From positions 2,001,040 to 2,065,039 of the forward strand of contig CAJSYZ010000009.1 in the NCBI GenBank assembly GCA_910574455.1: 64,000 bases of DNA. Reading direction: 5' to 3'. The notes under the pieces were generated by a model that had not been told where the DNA came from, did no database searches, and was given only the letters and a program-made list of their open reading frames with translations. Below are positions 1 to 10,623 of the stretch, piece after piece. Source of the DNA: Trichaptum fuscoviolaceum. Its lineage: Eukaryota; Basidiomycota; Agaricomycetes; Hymenochaetales; Trichaptaceae. Within the stretch, counting starts at the first letter, position 1; each line of letters opens with the position of its first letter. The translations under genes and the position numbers were made by a program.

Positions 1-630
1 GGTTGCTGCTACCTCCATCCTGTTCATGACACGGCAGTTGGCAGATAAATAATAACGAAGGAATATGAACAAACGGTCATGGAGTAACTGACATGAATCG
101 AACAGTAATCAGTCGGACTCACACAAGCTTGAGCCGGCCTTGTTAGCCTCATCGGATCGATTCCGCCCTATAAACAAGTCGTTCAGACTGCATCTGCCAT
201 TCTAATGCTCCGTCAACTCACAACATTTGATTCCGAATAGACAAGATGTGCCTTCTGTTGCACGCTGATTGTGCTATTTTTTACATCATGATAGCTTGTA
301 AGGGTTATTGTTTCTCCTTCATCCTCCCAGGGACTTAAGTTTTCATCATCTGGCAATCGGACGGTGTGTCTGGTGCAGCTTTGCGTCAGCAAGGCTCATA
401 ATACAGTGGTAGCAAAGACAAGAGCGTCAATGTTGCAGGTGAAGGACTTCCAACTTGAAGTTGGGTCTCGGCCCGGGAGCGTCACGGTAGTAGCCTGAGT
501 AGGTAGTCGGGATGATGATGATCATATGAGTTTAATAATTGAGTCTAAATCAAGCTTCGCACTCACCATTACATCGACTTGACAGTACCAAATACTGATT
601 CAGACGCAATGCAAGATTCAAACCTCAAAC
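1..630. other. Left-edge spacer, no gene recognised
   Basis: No convincing coding frame is visible. From about 440 the spacer carries the short words that characterise the island to its right: AACTTGAAGTT at 452-462 and AGCCTGAG at 492-499. No terminal inverted repeat of the neighbouring Plavaka element could be located here, so the left limit of the element may lie in this stretch or outside the window. Confidence 0.5.
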
Positions 631-1650
631 TCACAAATTGATCCTTTCTGAGTCTATCCCTGCCACTGGCACCTCAAGACCTCCACCCTCTTCACCGATG
701 AAAGTGGAATCATCTGTGTTGCGAAGCGCCCTGACAGGGCGTTTTGTCTTGTCGTTCCGCCTTGACGTAGCGGGCGAGTCTATTATGTCCGTTTCTTCAC
801 CAGAAAGATACTCGTTCGGTCCTGCAGGAGCGTGAAAGAATGCGTCGCTGGGAGTGGCGGCAGACCTGGATATCTTTGCGGTCTGCACACGTGTGCGAAA
901 TGGAAGTTCACCTTTGGAATCTTCTTTCCTAGCCTTTTTTGCAGGCTTCCTGTTTGGCTCATCCATACTCGCTGCTTCGCATTAAGGTGAGTCACAGTGT
1001 TCAACCTCCAAGCTTTGAGATGATCTGAAAATGTATAGGCAATGTTACTCACGAATATCCAAGTCTTCGTTGTGTCCATCTTCACAACCCGATACGTCTT
1101 TAACATCGTTCTTCGAGCCTGTTAATGCCAGTTCAAATCTGTGTCATCATTGATCTAAAGTTGAAGACTTACAGCTAGCTTCGCCTTTCGGCTTTCTACG
1201 TCCACGTTTGCCAGTGAGTTTAGGCACTGTTGAACCCATCTGGGTGCGTGTCTCAAGAGCCTTCGACAAGTTGTTTTCAAGCTCTACGGTCTCTAGCATC
1301 GCTGCTTCTTGGTTCTCTGCTGCAGTCACCTTCTTGCGAACCTTGTCAGCTGCCTCTTGTTCTTTTGCTGCCCGTTTTTGCTCCGCAGCGAGTTTTTTCC
1401 TCTCTTTCGCAACCGCGACTTGCTGGGCCGCAGCTCTGCGGAAAGCTGCCCGCTCTTCCTTCTGCTTTTCCTTCTCTTCCTTCTCCTTCAATGCCTCATC
1501 CCGCCTTTCTGCCTGCCGTACTCTCCTTTTCTCTTTTTCTTCCTTCTCCCGCAATATCTCCTCCTGTGTTTGTCTTGTTCTGAGTTGGTCAACGACTGCT
1601 CCGGGGTGCTTTTCCCTGTTCTTAGCCCTTGTCTGTCTTTGAGTTGACAT
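631..1650 (-). CDS. Coiled-coil, highly charged protein of the Plavaka island
   Basis: Three exons (1650-1173, 1118-1053, 971-631) joined at GT-AG introns of 54 and 81 nt give one continuous 294-residue frame. Residues about 30-135 are a long Glu/Lys/Arg/Ala helix with repeated KEEKEK and REKEEK runs, a clear coiled coil. It is followed by a basic GKRGRRKPKG stretch that could be a nuclear localisation or DNA-contact segment. The C-terminal third is acidic/basic low complexity. No enzymatic motif is seen. The start is the first ATG of the long frame. The gene is divergent from the transposase gene, about 270 bp away, across a spacer rich in island words. By analogy with two-gene CACTA elements it could be an accessory DNA-binding protein of the transposon, but that is inference; it could equally be an ordinary host orphan gene. 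Confidence 0.6.
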
Positions 1651-1739
1651 TTTGTGCAGTGTTTTGAGACTTGTATGATGATAAGATGTGTCGAAGGTGC
1701 AAGTTCAAGATCAGGGAGGCGGGGGCGTCTATCTTAGAC

Positions 1740-1923
1740 AAGTTGAAAATTTACGCCCAACTACTACCGTGACTACTCTATGACTAATTTTAACTCAGGT
1801 TCAAGTTCACTGGCACTCCGAGTCCGAGTCACTGCCAGTGCTAGCAGCCTGCCAGTGCCAGTGAGGCTCAGCTGTGAGTCCCAATTGTCGACGTGTACTA
1901 CTACTGAGGTTACATTCAAGTTG
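1740..1923. repeat. Divergent intergenic spacer with clustered short words
   Basis: Between the coiled-coil gene and the transposase gene lie TTCAAGTT (1801-1808), ACTCCGAGT (1816-1824), CACTGCCAGTG (1831-1841), CTGCCAGTG (1850-1858) and TTCAAGTT (1915-1922). Such dense, near-palindromic words between divergent genes could be transposase or regulator binding sites, or insertion scars. The sequence alone does not decide. Confidence 0.55.
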
Positions 1924-4900
1924 ATGCCAGCGACACGGAAAAAGCACGATCCCTTTCATTTTCCACCAACTATTTGATGCACCTTGCCCGGCTGTAGTAG
2001 GATGTTCAAGAGTCAATCTGGAAGAGCAAGACATGAATATTCAGCTCATCCAACGTCATTCTTGGCAAGTTCTTCTGCTTGTGGTCATGAATATGAATCG
2101 TCACCTATTCGACCCATACGAGCTCCAAGTCCTCAACTTGAAGCTCTCCTGAGGTCGTCCGAACTTCCATCAGAGGGTCATCTTGAGAGCGGCTCTGACT
2201 CCTACGATTACGATATTTCCATGCTTACACAGGATATCTCGATGCTCAGTATAGGCCGAGACGAGCTGCTTCAAGATTTGGACAGACCTGATTCTCTGTC
2301 CCATTCTGTCACCGGAAGTGACAGTGGCCGTTCTGAAGACTTGGATTCCGACATTGGAGATTATAAGGAGAGCGAGGATAACTTGAAGGTGTATCACAGA
2401 TACTTGAATGGTGCGCGCCAAATCAATTGTTCCCGGTTTACTGTAGCATTTTGACACCAAACATTGTGCAGCCATTCCATGCGATGCAGAAGGGAACTTC
2501 TTAGAATATGAAGACTCACCCGCTCCGCGAAACGAATCTGCATCAAATGACTGGTTTCCCTATTCATGCCGAGCAGATTTTGAGCTTGCAGATTTTCTCT
2601 ATCGGGAAGAGCAAATGTCTGCTGGGAACATAACAAAGCTTCTGGGAATCATGAAGGCTTATCAACTGATTCAGGTGGCGGAGAATGTAAAATCTGGCGG
2701 ATATTCCGAATTGGATGCGACAGAGCCTGACAATGACTTGGATCAGGATACAACTAGTAGTACGCTACTCGATGGAGACGCGCAAAAAATGTATAACGCC
2801 ATTGATGCTACGAAAGTTGGTGATGTGTCTTGGAAATCCTTTAGTAACTTCTACACAGACGACAATGGCCAAAAGGCGACAAACGAGAACACCGAGTCAT
2901 GGAAGAGGAAAGAATATGATGTATGGTATCGGGATCCTCTGGAAGTGATCCGGAATTTGGTGGACAATCCGGCGTTGGAAGGCGAATTCGACTATGTCCC
3001 GTTTCGCGAGTATCAGCCGAAGGAGGACTCTGATACAACAAAGAACGAGTCTTCAGAAACTACATGTCCGGAAATTTTGCTTGGGAACAGGCTGTAAGTC
3101 ATAAATCATGCAGCATTCGAAGTTCGAGGAAGTGTTCTGATTATCCTTGACTTAGAACAAAATCTACGCCGAAGATAAAGCAGTCCATGGGTCCATGTTT
3201 GTTCCGGTGATCTTAGGGAGCGACAAGACAACAGTCTCCGTTGGCACTGGCAACAACGAATATTATCCGTTATATCTCTCAATAGGAAATGTATCTAACA
3301 AGGCCCGGCGGTCCCAAAAGTTGAATACAGTCCAGCTCGTAGCATTTCTAGCAATACCAAAGAGTGTGTGTTACAAGCTTGAAGTGACCTATTCGATTGT
3401 GTTCTGACACTTCAAGTTTGCAGCTGAGCGGCAATACGAAAAGTCAGATGACTTCCGTCGCTTTAGACATCAAATCTTTCATTCATCTATATCAAGAATC
3501 TTGAGTCCACTGAAGACCGCAATGTCTATAAACAGTGAACATACCATTCTCCGGTGCCCTGATGGTCACTTGCGTAGGTCGGTTCTCGGACTCGGCTCGT
3601 ATATAGCCGATTATCCGGAACAGGTGAGTCTATGCGCAATATGCACTGGATGGTGCTGCAAGTAAGTATTGTCCTTTCCAAAAATCACATCCGACTCGAG
3701 TTCGAGAAAATGGGTTAATGTGGCTACTATATAGATGTACAGCACCTTACAAGAACCTAGATAATCCGGAATTTGTTACAAATCCTCGAACAAAAGAGCT
3801 ACACGAACGATTGATAGAACAGGTGGATGACAATAGCATAAGTAGAGCCACAATTCGTAAGGAGTATGGGTTCCACCAAGATATCGTCGTATGTGTTCCA
3901 ACTTCAAGTTGTCCATTAGATGCACTTACCGCAACTATGTCCCGTAGCCCTTCACCAATGATTTTCCGCGTGCAGATATATGCGATCTCATTTCTCCAGA
4001 CCTACTGCACCAAATCATCAAAGGCGTATTCAAGGATCACCTTGTTGAGTGGATTTGCCAGAGCTTGACCATGACAGAGCTGGACGTTGTGGATAGAAGG
4101 TACTCTTCTCTCACAAGACATATAATGCAAATGCCTTTGCTAACTTCCACGTAGAATAAGAGTTGCTGCTCCCTTTCCTGGACTTCGTAGATTCCCCGAA
4201 GGCCGAGGCTTCAAGCAATGGACAGGCAATGATTCTAAGGCACTTATGAAAGTATGTGACCTTTCTATCTTGTTTGAGGCGGTGGTTTGCTGATATTTGA
4301 TGCAATTTGCTTAGGTGTATCTTCCGGCTATCGTGGGCATTGCGCACGATGATATGATTCGCGCATTGAGTGCATTTCTGGACTTCTGTTACCTTGTGCG
4401 TCGGTACACGATTACAGCCTCAACTCTTGATCAAATAAAAGCCTCTCTGGATCACTTTCATCAATTTCGGCAAATATTCATAGCCAAGGGCATCCGGGAT
4501 AACTTCTCACTGCCACGACAGCATGCCATGGTCCACTATCCTACAATGATCCCTCTCTTTGCTGCACCGAGCGGGCTGTGCTCGTCAATCACAGAGAATA
4601 AACACATTTACGCGGTCAAGGAAACATGGCGACACTCAAACTGAAATGATCCTTTGGGTCAGATGATCACAGCAAACGAACGACTAAGTAAACTCATTGC
4701 AGCCAGGGCAGACTTCAAAAGGCGTGGAATGCTGGACAATTCGTTGGCGGAGGCTTCGTGGAGAGCTTTGCGTGATGTTCTGCGCAAGAATATGTCAGAG
4801 TTGGAGGAGGATGAAGCTGAGAGGACCTCAAATTGGAGGGAGCAGGTGCAACATTGTGGTGCTCCATTGGCAAGGGCAAGCGATGATACAGAGGACTTCT

Positions 4901-5939
4901 TCGATGACATTGTGGGCAAGAATGAACTCAACGAAATTGCAGACCTGGAAGATCCCGGGAGCTTAGTGCATGGGCCACAGCATCTTGCGGTTCAAGGCAT
5001 ACAACATGCTGAACGCCAGATGTGCTTGGGTGGCAGAAATGACCCTTTGAGCTTGATGTTAATGGCTTCGAAGCAACGTTAGTATTACTTAGCAACCCAT
5101 GCTTTTGGTGCTGCACATCTGACTTCTTTGTTGTCATCCTTGCAGAGTCCAGTACGGTGTACCCTAAGCAGCTCAACGCTCTTGCGGCGATAAAAGGTCA
5201 TCCAGAGCTCCGACAGCTCCGACAGCTCATTAAAGAATACTTATTCAACAAGGTCGAGAAGCGCAACTCCAACTTAAGGGGCTCCTCCGGCAGAGCCGAA
5301 CCAGCAGTTGAAATGGACATGTGCAATGACTTTTCAATTTTCCATTCAGCCACCGCTTTCTTTGCCTACCGTGGCGAATCAATCCCTATAGAACAAGCAA
5401 TGAGGGAGGTGATCAGGTCCAATCCCTCTTGGCGCGGAAAACCTCGACGAGATGCCGTTCTAGTCCGAGTTAATTCCCGCAAAAAGGGGTTTGCAGGAAT
5501 GCGAGCCGCTCGCGTTATGCTTCTTTTCTCCTTCACCACTAAAGGAAACCATCACGAATGCGCTCTTGTTCAGTTTTACAAGCGCGTTGGAGATTCGCCT
5601 GATACAAAGTCAGGAATGTGGATTGTTGAACCAGAGTATGAGTTAGAGACCTCTACCGCCTGTGTCGGAGCTTGTCCTCAACTAACTCGGAGCGGCAGTG
5701 ACACTAGTAACCACTCTACTACTAGTACTAGTAGTACTAGCAAGACTCCGAAGCTATCTGTAATAGCTCTAGGGCTTATCTTTCGATTAGCTCACCTTCT
5801 TGGGGTTACAAAGGGTGATGAATGTCCTCCAAAGTCATTGACACCTGAGGAGTCCCTGGACTTCTACGATAGATTCTATGTTAACCGATTTGCTGACATG
5901 CACATGCATGAAACATTGTTCAAAAGTAGACAACAATAA
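1924..5939 (+). pseudogene. Plavaka-type (CACTA superfamily) transposase, probably disabled
   Basis: The reading order matches basidiomycete Plavaka transposases. There is an N-terminal C2H2 finger (CTLPGC, then paired His near 2029 and 2044), then DVSWKSF and YDVWYRDP blocks, then FVPVILGSDKTTVSVGTG (3195-3250) and the AERQYEKSDDFRRF region. Next come a CAICTGWCCKC zinc knuckle (3636-3740) and the DFPRADICDLISPDLLHQ core (about 3961-4015). The C-terminal domain ends MWIVEPEYE and NRFADMHMHE. Introns of about 50-65 nt are recognisable, for example at 2412-2472, 3888-3948 and 5080-5147. Damage: an in-frame TGA at 1975-1977 just before the finger, a second TGA at 4642-4644 within the otherwise conserved KETWRHSN-NDPLGQM block, and a frame change near 3010-3060 before YMSGNFAWEQA. 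Either the copy is dead or sequencing or splicing hides the breaks. The ATG at 1924 is the nearest in-frame start. Confidence 0.85.
5690..5755 (+). repeat. Word-built insertion inside the transposase C-terminal domain
   Basis: Between the conserved MWIVEPEYE and LSVIALG blocks the transposase carries a Ser/Thr-rich loop. Its DNA is almost entirely island vocabulary: CGGCAGTGACACTAGTAAC followed by repeated CTACTAGTACTAGTAGTA units and GACTCCGAAG. The insertion keeps the reading frame. Confidence 0.6.
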
Positions 5940-6462
5940 AGATAAACCTCTATTTAGCACACAAAGTGCCTTGAAACCTATGAAGGATACAACTTATTGA
6001 GTTGCTTGATAGTCCTCGATATACCAGCCAGAGTACTTTATGTAAACTGGAAGTTGCGACTTTTAACTTCAACTTCACCTTGAAGCTCAACTTGAACTTG
6101 AAGTCGTACTGCTACTAGGCGACTAGTAGTATCAAACATAGTATATAAATAAATAAATAAATTTTTAGTAGTATATAGTAATCAAGAAAACGACCTCACA
6201 CAGTTGCTACTAATACTACCGATAGTAGTGCAGCGTAGTGCGAGAGGAGCATACTAATAGGACAGGATAAAAGAGTGGCATAGGAAGTAGAAAAGTCGTG
6301 TTACATTTGTAGCAGTGTACTAACAATTTGAACGAAATGCTCGGACTTTGGTAGCATGAGTTAACGACTGAAAAATACCATAATACATACGATGAAGGAA
6401 AGCGCTAACATACCAGATGCATATCATTGCACTATTACGAGCTCGAAGAATGTCCTACTAGA
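5940..6462. other. Spacer downstream of transposase with words and AT-rich stretch
   Basis: No gene is seen. Overlapping CTTCAACTT/AACTTGAACTTGAAG words occupy 6060-6102, then ACTAGTAGTA at 6122-6130, an AAAT microsatellite at about 6145-6163, and further ACTACTAATACTACC-like runs near 6208-6235. This is a plausible 3' subterminal region of the Plavaka element, but no terminal inverted repeat was identified. Confidence 0.45.
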
Positions 6463-8478
6463 TCATGATGCGACCGCCATACTGACATCATCACCAGAAC
6501 CCGGCGTTGAAGGGAGTAATTTCTCGAGAAGCGCCCGCAATATGTCGTAGTCGTTACACAGGCATTCGTCGGATGCCAATGAAATCGCACCGGCAGTGCT
6601 AGTAGTACCGCTCAGAGTGTGGACTCCGTGTGACACGAAACTGTCAATTTGACGTTCTGTTGCGATAAGGTCGTCTCCGTGATAGTCGCCATCTCTGAGG
6701 CAATTGGTAACTTTTATCAGAATTCTCTCGTGGCTAACTTCGTCTTCCGCTCCAAATAGGCCTTTATTGCGTATCCTTGCCAAGGCCACAGCTAAAAAAT
6801 CCAAGTGCGAGGTGTCACTATCCGAGTTAGCCCTCAGGCTGCGTTGAAAGAGACTCATTGCGGCATCATTCGTGAGCAGCAAGTCCAAAAGATCAACATC
6901 AAGGAGGATGGTCAGACATTTCCTGACTATATTAAACTTCTTCAGGAGGGCCTGATGTTCTTCGCGTAATTGATCTATTTTCCAGGATTTTTCTGCATCC
7001 TTCACAGTTCGTCTGGCACTGTCGACGGCATCACCGGCGACCTGAGTGAGCGACTGAAAGGTTTCGTCTGTGCGTTTGAAGTGGCACCGTACGTCAAGCG
7101 CAGACCCATATCGAAAGACAGAAGCACGATCGAGCTGTGTATAGGTTTGTGTCGGCGGGCCGTTTGTATTAATCCGAGTCATGAGCAGGGCCTCCGTGAC
7201 GAGCAACCATTCCTTGCACTCGTTGTATGTCCAAATAAGTAGAGGGACAAAGAACCTGAATGCAAGCTTCAGATACTCAATTTCTTGAGGTATCATTGCA
7301 TGTTGTGGGGGCAGAGAGACAAAACTCCGGTGAGGAACAAATTTGTCGGTGATTGCCTTCCAATAGGAGCTTGATAAATGTGTGCAAGGAGGTGTAAGTG
7401 TGCTAGTGTCCGCGTCTGACTCCGCGAAATCACGGAAGACTGAATTTACTTGACACTCGTAAAATCTGTCATTTTCCTTTCCTCGAACCGAGACGCATGA
7501 TTGGTATTTTCGGTGTAAGCAAATGAGGAACGTATTCCAAATGACGCCACCATTGAGCCGATTGATGGGTAGTCTTGAAAACTTTGTATTGGGGAGAAGA
7601 GTTGCAAAAGCAGATGCCACAGCAAGCCTGAGTTTGCCCACACTGTCCCAAACTTGAAGTGCTAAGTGCGCCGCCTGTATCAGGAGCAAAAATTAGTATT
7701 TGATAGTTTCAATGCCAAGTTCAAGTCAGCAACTTGAACGCATTTGCCACTCACCACAGTCTGATCCTGGGATCTAGCCGTGCACCGGCCTAGGTGCACG
7801 AAAGGACTTGGGAGCCAATCTGAAGTTACTATGTTCGGTGTGTCATGCCCACTGGCATATCCAGTACCAGCGCCACTGCTTGCTAGTAAGGCAGCATCAA
7901 GTTCCTCTCTGAGCAGTGCCTTGGGATGATTCGGGAGTGGAGTGTCCACTTCAACAGCCTGAGGATCACTGTCAGTGGCAAGTCCACATTTGAGCAACGC
8001 CAGCTCTTCGGCTTGCGAAATGACCAAATCCCTGAGCTCAATCCTTTCAACACGGTTTCGGTTCAACGCATGTGCCACCCTACTCTCAGTCCTTGCGAAG
8101 CGTGTATTCACAGCTCGGATTGTGGCGGAGAGGGATTCGGCCAAAGCAAGCGCCACGCGATATTCCCTCGTCTGAATGGTGTACCCATAGCGTTGATAAT
8201 GCAGCGCAGCACGTTGGATTAACGAACGCAAGTTATCCACTACATCTTGGTCGAAAAGCGGGTTGAAATGAGTTGCAGCCCGGTCATCTTCACCTGTCAG
8301 TGATTGCAAGGATAATCCGAGTCGTTCATCTGTATCCAGGATGAGCTGGTTTATCATCGACAAATGCATCATGTCTATGATTCGTACCTTCCAACGGATT
8401 TTCGTCCCAGTCACTCTCGCGGAAGCTTGAGCTCGAATCGCTGCCAGTGTCCAAGTCACTGTCACTTAGAATTGGCAT
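6463..8478 (-). CDS. Unrecognised three-exon island protein
   Basis: Splicing at 8387-8330 (58 nt) and 7754-7675 (80 nt) joins an acidic, Ser/Asp-rich N-terminus (MPILSDSDLDTGSD) to two long open exons, giving about 625 residues ending in MAVAS. Both junctions keep the frame, which supports a real gene. Exon 2 is helical and Arg/Glu/Leu-rich (AHALNRNRVERIELRD). Exon 3 has mixed helical segments, including a leucine-rich stretch (KCLTILLDVDLLDLLL), and no catalytic motif I can name. The second intron contains CAAGTTGCTGACTTGAAC words, and the variable coding segment around 7860-7970 is also word-rich. It reads away from the 8.5-10.6 kb core, divergent from the next gene. Function unknown; it may be transposon cargo or an orphan gene. 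Confidence 0.55.
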
Positions 8479-10623
8479 CTTCGGAGATGACTGATAAAAC
8501 GGGTGGCAGAGTGGGTGCAGCAGAGTGGGTGCAAAATATGAGCTCGAATATTCCTTCTGATAGTGTGCGCGGGGATTCGGACTTAATGATATACAAAGGC
8601 AAGTTGGTCGTGACCACGCCAATCGATAATGCACGCTGATGATCGATTTTTGCGGTCCTTGTATGAGGAGGGAAGGAGATTCAAGTTGCCCTTTACTACT
8701 AGTATGATGGTGACCTGAAGTTGGTGACGGCTCGGGGCCCGGAGGCTGCCAGGCTCAGGCTGCCAGTGGCATCAGTGCGCCGGTGCCAGTGGTACTAATC
8801 AGCTCCAACTTGAACTTAAAGTTCTCAGTGACCTCTGAAACTCTTCATCATGACTCGGATGCAGTGTGGAAGCGGCAGTCTCATCACTGGCAGGAGCCAG
8901 CCAATGTACTCAGGCGAATACTTCTACTACTAGTACTAATATCACTTACTACTAGTTGTACGTTGCTACGCTCTTCATCAACTTCCATTCCTACTAGTAC
9001 GGCAGAACGTAACTACCTCAGTTCAAGTTGCCGCAGCGCTAGCATCATGATCATCTTCGAGCCATGAGTACGCCGGTAGCAATACTACTATACTACTTAT
9101 CAGTACTAGTAGTACGGTCCGGGTCGTAAAGATCCGATTCAGTCGGAGTAATCTATTGTGACTACTTTTTCTGGCTCGCTGCTGGCATAACTTTAAATTT
9201 TCACCCTAGTACTACTTCTACAGCATATTCAGAAAACTTGAAGGATGACAGCCTGAGTGCGCACTTTTGTGCTTTTTTTCTATCCGACCCTGATTCCTTT
9301 AGTACTACTAGTATGGGGAAGCTCGGACGTACCCACTGGCAGACAATATTCTCAACAGTGTGAGCTGCGTGCCGGTGACCCTTGTTTCTTGAAAGTCGTT
9401 TGTGACCGGAAGCCTTTGTCCATCCACAAACTTAGATACTCTACTGCCTTGACCTTTCAAGTTGATACTTAACTCCATGCAAATACAATAGTATACTAGC
9501 TAATATAAATGTAAGAGCTTCAGCAACTACATATAAGATCATAGGACTTTCCCAGCACGTGAACTTCTTCATGATAGTACGGTACTACTCAGGCTAGTAA
9601 GGCAATCAGGGTCGGGTAGAAAAAAAGCACAAAAGTGCGCACTGTCATCCTTTTCTGAATATGCTGTAAGTTCATGATCAATCAAGCCCCTAACTTGAGA
9701 ACTACGCGCCTGAGGCTTGTGCTGAAGTACCGGACAACGGTGATTAAGAGAAGTTCGGAAGCCCTTTAACTGAATGATGTTCTAGTTCAACCGGCGCTGG
9801 CTTCAATATGAACTTCGATTTTCCCACTCCAGTCTTCTCTTCCCGGCCGCAGGCTCAAGGTTTTACAACTGTGACTCAGGCTTCATGTCGAAGAAGCGTT
9901 CACACCACTGGCAGATGTTTATATCAGATTCAAGTTATAGTGAATTCCCACCACCTGGCCGTGCCTCAGGCTCCGAGTTTACTACTAAGTAGTACTACTA
10001 CTAGTAGAACGCCGAAGTGCCGGCATCATACTACTACTCTAGTAGTACAGTAGTACTAGCCTGAGTATGATATGACAGTGATACCGGGCCGTGACGCCGC
10101 CTCCGAGTCGGAGTTCGAGTTTATCCGACTGCCATGGCAGTGCACTGGTACCGCGCCGCACTCAGGCTGGCAGCCTGCCAGTGAGTAGTAGTAATTAGTA
10201 GTAATAGTACGTAACTTCAAGTTGAACTTGAACCTGCGACTCGGACTTCTTCATGTTTCAATTCAGTTGAACTTGAATTCAAGTTTGAGACTCCGCCTGA
10301 AAGCTGTACTTGGAAAAAGCCTTCCTCGTTCACTGCCAGTGGCGACTCGGACGAACTTCTTCGACTTCTACATCTGTACTCAGGCCGGAAACGGAGAATT
10401 GGTTCAACTGGCTGCTTGAGACGTGATCGGGGAGCATCAACGTGGCAACGACTTCAAGTGTATAAGAAGTGTCAGCAATAACTACTTCAAGTTAGTAAGA
10501 ACGTACGCACTCTTTGTTTCTCTTTCATCTTCAACATCCTGCCAGTGGCGGTGACGCTGACTCTGCATACTGTCTCAACTGCTATACCCCTGACTCCCGT
10601 ACGACTGTTCGTAAACTACGACC
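8479..10623. repeat. Non-coding core saturated with short near-palindromic words
   Basis: No gene is supported in these 2.1 kb. Instead a limited vocabulary recurs. CTGCCAGTG or its complement is at 8760, 8885, 9334, 9906, 10175, 10333 and 10539. AGCCTGAG or its complement is at 8754, 9250, 9588, 9875, 9965, 10058 and 10161. AACTTCAAGTT is at 10213. ACTACTAGTAGTA-type clusters are near 8694, 8929-8956, 8991, 9105, 9303, 9980 and 10030. CTCCGAGTCGGAG is at 10101. Most words are palindromes with a single G or C at the centre. They are not in tandem and not regularly spaced, so this is neither a satellite nor a CRISPR array. Confidence 0.75.
9219..9669. repeat. Imperfect long inverted repeat (hairpin-forming)
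   Basis: The left arm, about 9219-9300, begins TACAGCATATTCAG and runs through GTGCTTTTTTTCTA and CCGACCCTGATT. The right arm, about 9599-9669, is its reverse complement. Spacer about 300 bp, without a gene. The arms agree at nearly every base, apart from two substitution or 1-nt differences and two exact 6-nt insertions in the left arm: CTTGAA after CAGAAAA, and CCTGAG after GATGACAG. It could be a foldback/MITE-like element. I did not find a clean target duplication. Confidence 0.8.

Noticed and set aside
1208..1642. Long plus-strand frame opposite the coiled-coil gene
   Set aside because: It is the antisense of the repetitive Glu/Lys codons. The Ser/Phe-rich product has no splicing logic, whereas the minus strand splices in frame.
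1975..4644. Repeat-induced point mutation as cause of transposase damage
   Set aside because: Only two candidate C-to-T stops are seen, the GC content of the gene is normal and the two contexts differ, so there is no RIP-like hypermutation signature.
8690..10530. CRISPR-like or satellite array because of recurrent short words
   Set aside because: The words vary in type, occur in both orientations and have no constant spacing or unique spacers. Organism type also excludes CRISPR.
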